Shown here: piece by piece, positions 33,628 through 42,403 of the stretch
How the letters are laid out: each line of letters opens with the position of its first letter
Position numbering within the stretch: position 1 is the stretch's first letter
Assembly: GCA_023391415.1 (NCBI GenBank)
Contig: JAEWAY010000022.1
Coordinates: 1 to 64,000, forward strand
DNA: 64,000 nt
Direction: 5' to 3'
DNA from: Bacteroidota bacterium
GTDB lineage: Bacteria > Bacteroidota > Bacteroidia > Cytophagales > Cytophagaceae
Translations under genes and position numbers: made by a program
The notes under the pieces: model-generated
The model's database searches: none
The model's input: the letters and a program-made list of their open reading frames with translations, nothing else
Told to the model about the DNA's origin: nothing

Positions 33628-35379
33628 ATGTTGCGAACAAAAACTTGCGGAGAGCTTAGAATTAGTGATATAAATAAAGAGGTAAGCCTGTGTGGTTGGG
33701 TACAGCGGAGCCGCGACAAAGGCGGCATGCTATGGATAGACCTGCGTGACCGGTATGGAATTACGCAATTATTTTTTGATGAAAGTGAAACCCCGGCGGA
33801 TTTGATGGAAAAAGCGCGTTCTCTGGGGCGTGAGTACGTAGTCAGAGCTACTGGCAAAGTCATAGAACGAGTCTCTAAAAATCCCAAATTGCCGACAGGA
33901 GACATTGAGGTATTGATTGTTAACCTGGAAATTCTGAATCCCGCCAAGCTTCCGCCTTTTCTTATTGAGGACGATACGGACGGAGGCGAAGATTTGAGAA
34001 TGAAGTACCGCTATCTGGATTTGCGAAGATCTGTCGCGCGTAAGTCGCTTGAACTAAGGCACCGGATCGCTTCTGAGACGCGAAGCTATATGAACTCGCT
34101 TGATTTTATAGAGGTGGAGACCCCTGTACTGATTAAATCGACCCCGGAAGGCGCCAGAGACTTTATTGTGCCGTCCCGCTTAAACCCGGGAGAGTTTTAC
34201 GCGCTGCCGCAGTCGCCGCAGACATTTAAGCAGTTATTGATGGTTTCGGGTTTTGATCGTTATTATCAGATCGTAAAATGTTTTCGGGATGAGGATCTGA
34301 GAGCGGATCGCCAGCCTGAATTTACTCAGATAGATTGCGAGATGTCTTTCGTTAATCAGGAGGATATTCTTGAAACATTTGAAGGTCTGACGCGGCATTT
34401 GTTTAAAATGGTCAAAGGGCTCGATCTGGGAGATTTTCCAAGAATGACCTACGCGGACGCTATGAAGTATTATGGAAGCGACAAACCGGATACCCGCTTT
34501 GGGATGAAGTTTGTCGAACTAACAGATCTTGTCAAGGGAAAGGGTTTTCCGGTATTTGACGGAGCGGAACTGGTAGTCGGGATTAACGCCGGAGGTTGCG
34601 CGTCCTATACAAGAAAAGAGCTGGATCAGTTGACCGACTTCGTAAAGAGGCCGCAGGTGGGGGCGAAAGGTTTGGTATATGTAAGAATAAACGACGATGG
34701 TAGTATAAAGTCTTCAGTCGATAAGTTCTATTCGGAGGAGGACCTGAAACAATGGGCGGCTTTGTTTAACGCGAAGGAGGGCGATCTGTTGCTTATTCTG
34801 GCGGGTGACGCGAAGCAGACGCGGTCCGCTATGAATGAGCTTCGTCTGGAGATGGGAAAGAGGCTCGGTTTAAGGGATAAAGATACTTATTCGGTGCTAT
34901 GGGTGGTTGATTTTCCATTATTGGAATGGGGAGAAGAGGACAGCCGCTGGTTCGCCATGCACCACCCTTTTACATCGCCCAAGCCGGAAGATGTGGCTTT
35001 GCTTGACTCCGCTCCTGGCGAAGCGCGGGCTAACGCTTACGATCTTGTCATTAATGGAGTGGAAATAGGAGGAGGTTCCATCAGAATACATGACAAGGAG
35101 CTTCAGAGCAGGATGTTCAAGCTCCTCGGGTTTTCTGAGGAAGAGGCGAAAGCGCAGTTCGGATTCCTGATGGACGCGTTTGAATATGGAGCTCCTCCCC
35201 ACGGCGGCATCGCGTTTGGCTTCGACCGATTGTGCAGTTTATTCGGGGGAGTGGATTCTATCCGTGATTTTATCGCGTTTCCTAAAAATAATAGTGGAAG
35301 GGACGTTATGATCGACTCTCCGGCTCCCGTAAGCGAGAGTCAGTTGACAGAGTTGCATATCAATGTCAGAAAGGATTAA
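33628..35379 (+). CDS. aspS: Aspartyl-tRNA synthetase
   Basis: Class IIb synthetase charging tRNA-Asp. From the ATG at 33628 the protein has 583 residues, the bacterial length. An OB-fold anticodon-binding domain (VSLCGWVQRSRDKGGMLWID) is followed by the catalytic core with motif 1 near FIEVETPVL, motif 2 FRDEDLRADRQPEFTQID near 215 and motif 3 GIAFGFDRLCSLFGG near 535. The bacterial GAD insertion lies between about 290 and 415. The 44 upstream in-frame codons to 33496 are not conserved-looking and are rejected. It ends just before a long hairpin. Confidence 0.97.
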   Translation: MLRTKTCGELRISDINKEVSLCGWVQRSRDKGGMLWIDLRDRYGITQLFFDESETPADLMEKARSLGREYVVRATGKVIERVSKNPKLPTGDIEVLIVNLEILNPAKLPPFLIEDDTDGGEDLRMKYRYLDLRRSVARKSLELRHRIASETRSYMNSLDFIEVETPVLIKSTPEGARDFIVPSRLNPGEFYALPQSPQTFKQLLMVSGFDRYYQIVKCFRDEDLRADRQPEFTQIDCEMSFVNQEDILETFEGLTRHLFKMVKGLDLGDFPRMTYADAMKYYGSDKPDTRFGMKFVELTDLVKGKGFPVFDGAELVVGINAGGCASYTRKELDQLTDFVKRPQVGAKGLVYVRINDDGSIKSSVDKFYSEEDLKQWAALFNAKEGDLLLILAGDAKQTRSAMNELRLEMGKRLGLRDKDTYSVLWVVDFPLLEWGEEDSRWFAMHHPFTSPKPEDVALLDSAPGEARANAYDLVINGVEIGGGSIRIHDKELQSRMFKLLGFSEEEAKAQFGFLMDAFEYGAPPHGGIAFGFDRLCSLFGGVDSIRDFIAFPKNNSGRDVMIDSPAPVSESQLTELHINVRKD

Positions 35380-35386
35380 TAGTCTG

Positions 35387-35444
35387 ACCATCATCATAAA
35401 CAGAAAAAGCGGCTTCAGTCGCTTTTTCTGTTTATGATGATGGT
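35387..35444. terminator. Very long bidirectional terminator hairpin
   Basis: A perfect 25-bp inverted repeat (35387-35411 with 35420-35444) has an eight-base loop. It lies seven bases after the aspS stop and 19 bases beyond the stop of the rhomboid gene on the other strand. The inner half AGAAAAAGCG/CGCTTTTTCT has the usual terminator form. The outer half adds more pairing than termination needs. Confidence 0.85.
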
Positions 35445-35463
35445 GTTATTTAAATTGTGGACG

Positions 35464-36342
35464 CTATTTTTCACTTGCTTTAAAGAGGCGTTCCTTTTCG
35501 GCTTTTGTAAGGCTTTCGTAACCACTTTTATTGATCTTGTCAAGGATGCGATCGATTTCTTCCTGACTGATCGGGGTATTTTTGTCCACGGGAGTGGAAG
35601 AAGATCGATAGGATACTTTCATGGTTGGCTTGCCGATATTCTTGATCCAGTCGGCGATCAGGTTGATTGGCTTGCCCAGATCTCGTCCCTTTCTTAGTTG
35701 TGAAATATAGAGATAGCCAAACAGAGCCCCTCCCAGATGGCATACATTGCCGCCGGCGTTGGCTTCTACGGAGCCAATGAGCGACACGACGATGAAGAAC
35801 GCGGCGATATAGGTGATCTTGACCGGGCCCAGAAAGAGCAGGTTGAAACGATAATGAGGCAATAGAGTCGCCGCGGCGACAACCACCGCGTAGACGCTAC
35901 CGGAAGCTCCGACAAGGGTTACATTGCCTGATCGTTGAACATAGAAGGGGATCAGGTTAAAAAGTATCAGAAAGACAAGACCACTGAAAATACCTCCTGT
36001 CAGATACAAGTTGACCAGGCGCCGATTACCTACATATTCTGAAATGATCCGCCCGAACCAATATAGGAATAGCATGTTGAAGACAATGTGAAACAGGTCG
36101 CTCAGACTATGTGTAAAGAAATACGTCAGAATGGTCCAGGGTCGGAAGATAAATCTCGAAAACTCGGCCGGGAGCGCCACTAGCTGGTGTAAGCGCGCGG
36201 AAAGATAGTCTAAGCTGGATAACCTGAAGATTACATTCAGTATTACCATTACAACAAAGACAATGATATTAATCAGGATGATTTTGATTAATCCATTGTC
36301 TTTCTGGCGGAAGTTGTACTTTATGTCTTCAAAGATATTCAT
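35464..36342 (-). CDS. Rhomboid-family intramembrane serine protease
   Basis: Six-helix membrane protease cutting transmembrane segments. The catalytic Ser is in VGASGSVYAV (near residue 146), and the partner His in CHLGGALFGYLY (near 198). The first loop has the family WR-like element (RPWTILTYFFTH). A cytoplasmic tail of about 80 residues follows, ending in a charged helix (QEEIDRILDKINKSGY). It starts one base after the second rhomboid gene ends. Confidence 0.9.
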   Translation of the reverse strand: MNIFEDIKYNFRQKDNGLIKIILINIIVFVVMVILNVIFRLSSLDYLSARLHQLVALPAEFSRFIFRPWTILTYFFTHSLSDLFHIVFNMLFLYWFGRIISEYVGNRRLVNLYLTGGIFSGLVFLILFNLIPFYVQRSGNVTLVGASGSVYAVVVAAATLLPHYRFNLLFLGPVKITYIAAFFIVVSLIGSVEANAGGNVCHLGGALFGYLYISQLRKGRDLGKPINLIADWIKNIGKPTMKVSYRSSSTPVDKNTPISQEEIDRILDKINKSGYESLTKAEKERLFKASEK

Positions 36343-36343
36343 T

Positions 36344-37138
36344 CTAGTAAAATCGGGTTCGTTTTTTTTGCCAATACTTAATTACAAAGAAACCAATGAT
36401 CATGCCTCCCAAATGGGCCCAATGAGCGGTGAAGTCACCCGGATCATTCCTTATAACGCCAAAGTAGGCGGTAATCCCATAAAGCGCTACAATATATTTG
36501 GCGGGAATCGGGATAATAAACGGAGTCGTATTGGGAAACAACATCCCATATGCCATTAGAATTCCAAACAATGCTCCCGATGCCCCAACCATTGGAATAT
36601 TCAATTTATTGGAATAATAGTTAACAATGTTCGCCTTAGCTTGTTCAATATACAAATAATTATCCGGATTTTCGTTGAATCGGTCAATCCAGCTCAGCAT
36701 ATCGGTATAGCCGTACCGGTTATATTCATACATGAAATAGGAAAAATTAGCTGGACTTGGATCTTTCATAAACTCCTGCATGACCGCGTACATCTCCCGG
36801 TGCTCGATGTATTGGAATATGGCGTAGATAACCCCCGCGCCCAATCCGCATATCAGGTAGTAGCTGAGTAGCCTGCGGGCTCCCCAGAAATCTTCCAGCA
36901 GCGAACCAAAAATCATAAGACCAAACATATTACCGAATAAATGGCCCATGTTCGCGTGAAGAAACATATAGGAAAAAAACTGCGTAGCCATGAAATCGAC
37001 CGATAAGGGAGAGTGTAAGGCCAGGATTTTGTAAAACAAGGGGGTTAGTCCGGATGCAAACATCATTAGCAGCATGATACCGACATTGATCAGAATGATG
37101 TTGCCTACTACCGGGGTAAACCTGAACATTGGTCTCAT
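36344..37138 (-). CDS. Second rhomboid-family intramembrane serine protease
   Basis: A paralogue of the gene downstream, 264 residues. The catalytic Ser is in VGASGALFGILMAYG (near residue 189), and the His in HWAHLGGMIIGF (near 240). The GNMFGLMIFGSLLEDFWG segment is the conserved second helix. A loop of about 60 residues with many Tyr/Asn (MYEYNRYGYTDML) is inserted before the active-site helix, absent from the first copy. The gene lies between mutL (gap of five) and the first rhomboid. Confidence 0.9.
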   Translation of the reverse strand: MRPMFRFTPVVGNIILINVGIMLLMMFASGLTPLFYKILALHSPLSVDFMATQFFSYMFLHANMGHLFGNMFGLMIFGSLLEDFWGARRLLSYYLICGLGAGVIYAIFQYIEHREMYAVMQEFMKDPSPANFSYFMYEYNRYGYTDMLSWIDRFNENPDNYLYIEQAKANIVNYYSNKLNIPMVGASGALFGILMAYGMLFPNTTPFIIPIPAKYIVALYGITAYFGVIRNDPGDFTAHWAHLGGMIIGFFVIKYWQKKRTRFY

Positions 37139-37143
37139 AGTGT

Positions 37144-38994
37144 TTATCTGGTAAAAAATTTCGCGATTTTATCCATTTCCAGTATTACAAAGGTCGGATT
37201 GCCACTTGGACCATAATTGGGAACTTTACATGCGAATAAGTTATCGATAAGGCTGCTCATTTCTATGGTCGACAATCGGGTTCCGGATTTCATCGATGAT
37301 CTTCGGGCGAGTGAGCGTACCAGATTTTCCCGCTTATCCAGTTTGAGTTCGGCTTGATTATGCTTAAACTGCTCCAGGAGTCCTTCAAATATCCGTTTTT
37401 CGTTTACCCCCGCCGGCATGTCGGCGGGAATGCCATTGAGGACAATAGAGCTTTTGCCAAAGACATTGAATTGGAACCCCAGCGCCTTTATCTCGTTTTC
37501 CATTTCCATGATTAGTGAAAAATCACCGGGTTCCAAGTCGATGGTTTGTGGAAATAGCGACTGCTGGCACGCTCCGGAAAAGCCTTGTAACATGGTTTGG
37601 TATTTTTCATACAGGATACGCTCATGCGCCGCTTGCTGATCTATGACGACCATGCCTGACTTTACCTGACTGACGATATATTTCAGATGTAGTTGAAAGG
37701 TCGAGCCTGGATTGTTTTCCTCCGCGTTGGCGCTTTGGGCGAGGGCTGGCTGCTCGTTCGCCCTGCTCTCAAAAATCCGGGGTGGGTTGTGGTCTGGTTT
37801 GCTGGATTGTTCAAAATCCGGGCCCGAGCTGGACCGGTTAAAGTTTTCGTATAGCTTCTCCCAATTGTCCGTGTTTTTTTGAGGGCGGAGCGAAAAGCCT
37901 GAAGACTGGTTATAGAATCCCGCGGCCTTGAGACTGGAGGTGTCCAGATTCGTATTCAGAATGTTGAAGTTTATGTCCTGGTCAAAATCAAGGGAAGGCG
38001 TAATGTTGTGCGTGGCCAGGGTTTTTTTCACCGCCGCGAGCAGTATGGCGTATAATGTTCGCTCATCATCGAACTTGATTTCGGTTTTGGTTGGGTGAAC
38101 ATTGATATCGATATGCTTTGGGTCGATTTCAATAAACAGAGTATAAAATGGGAAACAGTCGTCCGGAATGAGCTTGTCATAGCCCGTCTTGACCGCGTGA
38201 TGGAGGTAATTGTGCTTGACGAACCGGTTGTTGACGAAAAAATATTGTTCGCCCCGCGTTTTACGCGCGCTTTCCGGTTTGCCGATATACCCCCTGATTT
38301 TGACCAGTTCGGTTTCTTCCTGACAGGGGATTAATTGTTCCTTATAATTATTGCCCAGAAGATTGATGATTCGCTTGCTCAGTTTCTCTGACGGAAGATT
38401 ATAGATCTCCATGTCGTTTTGAAGGAGAATAAACGCGATTTCTGGAAAGCTGAGCGCTACCCGCTGAAACTCCTCAATGATATGCTTCATTTCTACCGCG
38501 TTCGATTTAAGGAAGTTTCGTCTTGCCGGAACGTTGAAAAACAGGTTCTTGACAGCGATAGACGTGCCTTGGGTCGTAGCGACTGGTTCTTGCGTCTTGA
38601 CTTCGGACCCTTCGATTTTGAGCAATACGCCTAGTTCTTCATCCCGGGTTTGGGTTTTCATTTCTACCTGAGCGACAGCGGCGATAGAAGCCAGCGCTTC
38701 GCCCCGGAATCCCAATGTCCGGATGTTAAAAAGATCTTCCGTCGACGCGAGCTTTGATGTCGCGTGGCGCTCGAAGCACATGCGCGCGTCGGTGGTGGAC
38801 ATGCCTTTGCCATTGTCAATGACTTGTATCAGTTGTTTCCCAGCGTCCTTTACTACAAGTTGTATTTTAGTACTTTTGGCGTCAATGGAGTTTTCCAGCA
38901 ACTCCTTGACTACGGACGCGGGTCGCTGCACTACTTCTCCCGCCGCGATCTGGTTGGCCAGCGAGTCTGAAAGCAATCGAATGATATCTGGCAT
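37144..38994 (-). CDS. mutL: DNA mismatch repair protein MutL
   Basis: ATPase that links MutS to downstream steps of mismatch repair. GHKL ATPase motifs: ELLENSIDAKS near residue 32, VIDNGKGM near 58, TLGFRGEALASIAAV near 91. The variable linker is about 340-430, then the C-terminal dimerisation domain. The endonuclease motif reads DQQAAHERILYE (normally DQHA-x2-E-x4-E), ARRSSMKSG replaces the ACR element, and the final motif reads PNYGPSGNPT without the Cys of CPHGRP. The metal site therefore looks altered. The 616-residue length is normal. It heads a tight operon with two rhomboids. Confidence 0.96.
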   Translation of the reverse strand: MPDIIRLLSDSLANQIAAGEVVQRPASVVKELLENSIDAKSTKIQLVVKDAGKQLIQVIDNGKGMSTTDARMCFERHATSKLASTEDLFNIRTLGFRGEALASIAAVAQVEMKTQTRDEELGVLLKIEGSEVKTQEPVATTQGTSIAVKNLFFNVPARRNFLKSNAVEMKHIIEEFQRVALSFPEIAFILLQNDMEIYNLPSEKLSKRIINLLGNNYKEQLIPCQEETELVKIRGYIGKPESARKTRGEQYFFVNNRFVKHNYLHHAVKTGYDKLIPDDCFPFYTLFIEIDPKHIDINVHPTKTEIKFDDERTLYAILLAAVKKTLATHNITPSLDFDQDINFNILNTNLDTSSLKAAGFYNQSSGFSLRPQKNTDNWEKLYENFNRSSSGPDFEQSSKPDHNPPRIFESRANEQPALAQSANAEENNPGSTFQLHLKYIVSQVKSGMVVIDQQAAHERILYEKYQTMLQGFSGACQQSLFPQTIDLEPGDFSLIMEMENEIKALGFQFNVFGKSSIVLNGIPADMPAGVNEKRIFEGLLEQFKHNQAELKLDKRENLVRSLARRSSMKSGTRLSTIEMSSLIDNLFACKVPNYGPSGNPTFVILEMDKIAKFFTR

Positions 38995-39291
38995 AGACTA
39001 AATTTTCATGAAGCGACAAATATGCGGATATTTCATTTAAAAAGTGAAATGGAATTTCCGTGAAGTCTTCGTTGGAGAATATTTTTCATTTAATAATAAC
39101 TTTTACCGGGCGACGGTTATTTTATAAAGTATAGAAGTGAGTCACGCGGTCAGGCCTAAAAAAAACGGGCATGAGGCATGGCGTATGATTCATATTATAA
39201 AAAAGAACAGGCTGATGTGCTTGTAAAATTTGGTCTCTTTTTGGAATTTGATTAACTAGATCCCAAAATCGTTTTTCCGTTAACTACGAAT
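38995..39291. other. Gene-free gap between divergent mutL and GH3 genes
   Basis: Nearly 300 bases that must hold both promoters. On the minus strand CATATTTG near 39019-39026 differs by one base from the TAnnTTTG element, but no partner element was found at the right distance. No hairpin with a T-run, repeat or ORF stands out. Confidence 0.4.
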
Positions 39292-42246
39292 ATGTTTGAC
39301 AAAATAACCGTAACCGCGTCTACCATTGTTTTGAGCTTCCTATTGTTATTGGGAGGAGCTGGCGCGCGCGCGCAAAAGGCGGTTAACGAGCTGGCGGAAA
39401 AATGGGTAGATAGCGTTTTTAACGAATTGTCGCCGGAGGAGCGTCTCGGACAGTTGTTTATGGTCGCGGCGTATTCCAACAAAGGAGAAGATCATATAGA
39501 ACAAATCTCCAATCTTGTATCGGAATATAAAATCGGAGGATTGATTTTTTTTCAGGGTGGGCCGGTTCGTCAGGCGAGGTTGACCAATAGTTACCAGAGT
39601 TTGTCCAGAGTACCTTTGTTTATAGCGATGGACGCGGAATGGGGTATCGCGATGAGGCTGGATAGCATGGTCGCCTTTCCCAGACAAATGACATTGGGGG
39701 CTATTCAGGATGATCAATACATATACAGGATGGGAAAGGAAATCGCCGATGAATGTCGCAGGTTGGGAATGCAGATCAACTTCGCGCCTGTAGTTGATAT
39801 TAATTCCAATCCACGAAATCCGGTTATCGGAGTTCGCTCTTTTGGCGAAGACAAGGAAAATGTGGCCCGGAAGGGCATCGCCTATATGCGGGGTATGCAG
39901 GATCGTTTTGTACTTTCCAACGCCAAGCATTTTCCCGGTCATGGAGATACCGATTCCGATTCGCATTATTCTCTTCCGGTGATCCTGAAGGATAGGAATC
40001 AGATCGCGGAGACGGAGTTGTATCCCTTTAAGAAGCTAATCAATAGCGACCTGAAAAGCATTATGGTAGGCCATCTCCATGTTCCTTCCTACGATGATAC
40101 GCGTGACCTGGCGACCACGCTTTCGGGTAAGGTGGTCAATACGCTGTTGAAAAGTGAACTAGGCTTTAAAGGTTTGGTATTTACCGACGCGCTGAATATG
40201 AAAGGAGTCGCTAACTACTATAAACCCGGAGAAGTGGAGTTGAAGGCCCTGCTCGCGGGCAACGACGTGTTGCTTTTCGCGGAAGACGTACCGCTCGCGA
40301 TGAAAAGGATCGCCCGCGCGATCAAGAAGGGAGAGATAAGTCAGGAAGAGATCGATCTTAAAGCCAGAAAGATTCTTTGGGCGAAATATTGGTCGGGACT
40401 TTCTTCCGGCTCGGGTGTCGCCGTTGAAAATCTAACGAATGATCTGAATGGAGATAAGAAAAAAGCCCTGATACTGGACCTCTACCGGAACGCCTTGACG
40501 CTTGTAAAGGATGAGCGCGCTTTTGTCCCTGTGCGCGTCCTGGATACAACTCGGTTCGCCTCGGTCGCCATCGGGGTTGGGAAGAACAATATTTTTCAAC
40601 AAACACTGAGCAAGTACGCGCCTTTCAACCATTATTCCATTAGTGATAAAGACGCGGCTGAATCCGTATACGCGGATCTTTTGAATGAGCTGAAAGGAGA
40701 AGGTGTCGTAATTGTTGGAATTATGGGTACGTCCTTGTGGAGTTCCAGAAACTATGGCATATCTGAAAAAACAATCGATTTTGTACGTCGCCTGCAACAG
40801 CAAAATCCGAGAGTGATTGTAGCTGTGTTGGCTCCGCCCTACAGCCTGCGGTATTTTTCCGATAGCGAATCGCTTATCTGCGCTTATGAAGATAACGAGT
40901 TTACGCGAAGCCTCGTGCCTCAGGCTATATTTGGAGCCTTTGGTATGAATGGCAGACTCCCGGTATCGGTAGGAGACAAGTTTCCTTTAGGTGGAGGGAT
41001 TGAAACTTCGACATTATATCGCTTGCAATACGCGTTTCCGGAAAACGCTGGAATAGATAGTAAAACGCTCGCCAAAATCGATTCCATCGTGCTAAAAGCC
41101 ATCGCGGATAAAGCGACGCCCGGAGCTCAGGTGTTTGTAGCGAGGGAAGGCAAGGTGGTATATGAAAAATCCTTTGGGTTTCTCACTTATGAAAAAGAAG
41201 CGGAAGTAACGGACAAGACGATTTACGACATCGCTTCGATTACAAAGGTCGCGGGGACATTGCAGGCCATTATGTTCCTCTATGATCGGGGTGAATTTAG
41301 CCTGGACAAAAAAGCCTCGTATTACCTGCCTGAATTAAAAGGAACCAATAAGGAAGATCTGGAGATGAAAGATATCCTTACACACCAGGCCGGGCTTATC
41401 CCCTTTCTGCCCTATTGGAAAAAAACCTTGGATACGACAGGGTTTATGGCCGCGTTTTATAATTGCGCTCGTTCGGATACATTTCCCAATCAGGTATGCG
41501 AGGGATTATACTCTTCCGCGTCCATTGAGGATTCACTATGGCAATGGACTATTCAGTCGGACTTGTTGAAGAGGAAGAAAAAAGAGAAATATCCGTACAC
41601 CTATAGCGATTTGGGGTTTTATATCCTGAAAAGGATAGCGGAAAAACTGCTTAATCAGAGTATCGACTCGTTTATGCGGCAGAACTACTATATCCCATTG
41701 GGTCTGACTACTATGATGTATAAGCCGGCGGAGAAATTCTCCCTAGACCGTATCGCTCCTACGGAAAATGACCTATTGTTTAGAAAAAAGCTGATACGGG
41801 GCAATGTGCACGATCAGGGAGCCGCCATGATGGGAGGCGTTGGAGGGCACGCGGGTTTGTTTAGCAACGCGAGGGATGTTGGCGTTCTTATGCAGATGAA
41901 TTTGCAGAATGGCTATTATGGTGGTCTCCGGTATTTTTTGCCCGAGACTGTAGGCGTATTCGCCCGCAAACAGTTCGATAAGAACAGAAGGGGCTTGGGC
42001 TGGGATAAACCCGAGCCGGATGGCAATGGTCCTACTTCGGATTTCGCTTCACCGCGGACATTTGGTCATACTGGGTTTACGGGTACGGCGGCATGGGCGG
42101 ATCCTGATCAAAACCTTGTATATGTATTTTTATCGAATAGGGTATATCCGGACGTGTCCAATACCAAACTGATTCGCGGTAATGTCCGGACGGCCATACA
42201 GGATGTGATTTATAAAGCTATTCTGAATTACACCTATGAACAATAA
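39292..42246 (+). CDS. GH3 beta-N-acetylhexosaminidase-like domain fused to a class C beta-lactamase-like domain
   Basis: Envelope protein of 984 residues with a signal peptide (about 1-28). The first domain is NagZ-like GH3: LSPEERLGQLFMVA near 45, the KHFPGHGDTDSDSH loop near 206 and the nucleophile Asp in VFTDALNMKG near 297. A GH3 C-terminal domain covers about 380-580. The last part is a serine beta-lactamase/DD-peptidase fold: SITK (SxxK) near 649, YSD in the YxN position near 770 and HTG near 925. NagZ frees GlcNAc from peptidoglycan, and the second domain may act on stem peptides, so a peptidoglycan-processing role is likely. The fusion is known in this phylum. Confidence 0.92.
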   Translation: MFDKITVTASTIVLSFLLLLGGAGARAQKAVNELAEKWVDSVFNELSPEERLGQLFMVAAYSNKGEDHIEQISNLVSEYKIGGLIFFQGGPVRQARLTNSYQSLSRVPLFIAMDAEWGIAMRLDSMVAFPRQMTLGAIQDDQYIYRMGKEIADECRRLGMQINFAPVVDINSNPRNPVIGVRSFGEDKENVARKGIAYMRGMQDRFVLSNAKHFPGHGDTDSDSHYSLPVILKDRNQIAETELYPFKKLINSDLKSIMVGHLHVPSYDDTRDLATTLSGKVVNTLLKSELGFKGLVFTDALNMKGVANYYKPGEVELKALLAGNDVLLFAEDVPLAMKRIARAIKKGEISQEEIDLKARKILWAKYWSGLSSGSGVAVENLTNDLNGDKKKALILDLYRNALTLVKDERAFVPVRVLDTTRFASVAIGVGKNNIFQQTLSKYAPFNHYSISDKDAAESVYADLLNELKGEGVVIVGIMGTSLWSSRNYGISEKTIDFVRRLQQQNPRVIVAVLAPPYSLRYFSDSESLICAYEDNEFTRSLVPQAIFGAFGMNGRLPVSVGDKFPLGGGIETSTLYRLQYAFPENAGIDSKTLAKIDSIVLKAIADKATPGAQVFVAREGKVVYEKSFGFLTYEKEAEVTDKTIYDIASITKVAGTLQAIMFLYDRGEFSLDKKASYYLPELKGTNKEDLEMKDILTHQAGLIPFLPYWKKTLDTTGFMAAFYNCARSDTFPNQVCEGLYSSASIEDSLWQWTIQSDLLKRKKKEKYPYTYSDLGFYILKRIAEKLLNQSIDSFMRQNYYIPLGLTTMMYKPAEKFSLDRIAPTENDLLFRKKLIRGNVHDQGAAMMGGVGGHAGLFSNARDVGVLMQMNLQNGYYGGLRYFLPETVGVFARKQFDKNRRGLGWDKPEPDGNGPTSDFASPRTFGHTGFTGTAAWADPDQNLVYVFLSNRVYPDVSNTKLIRGNVRTAIQDVIYKAILNYTYEQ

Positions 42247-42403
42247 TACCGGACAGTCTGGGGATTCTTTCAAAATCCTGCCTATAAGGCATTGATCATA
42301 ATATGGTTGAGTGGGGCGGGGAAAATAATATGCCTGGAAAGGTGAATTTAATTAAGCTATTTAAAAGCATATTTTTTTATATTGCCCCAATGATTATCAT
42401 AAA

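Noticed and set aside
39361..39374. Alternating GC run in the signal peptide of the GH3 fusion
   Set aside because: It is explained by Gly-Ala-Arg-Ala codons in a region that favours GCG and CGC; no sign of a regulatory role.
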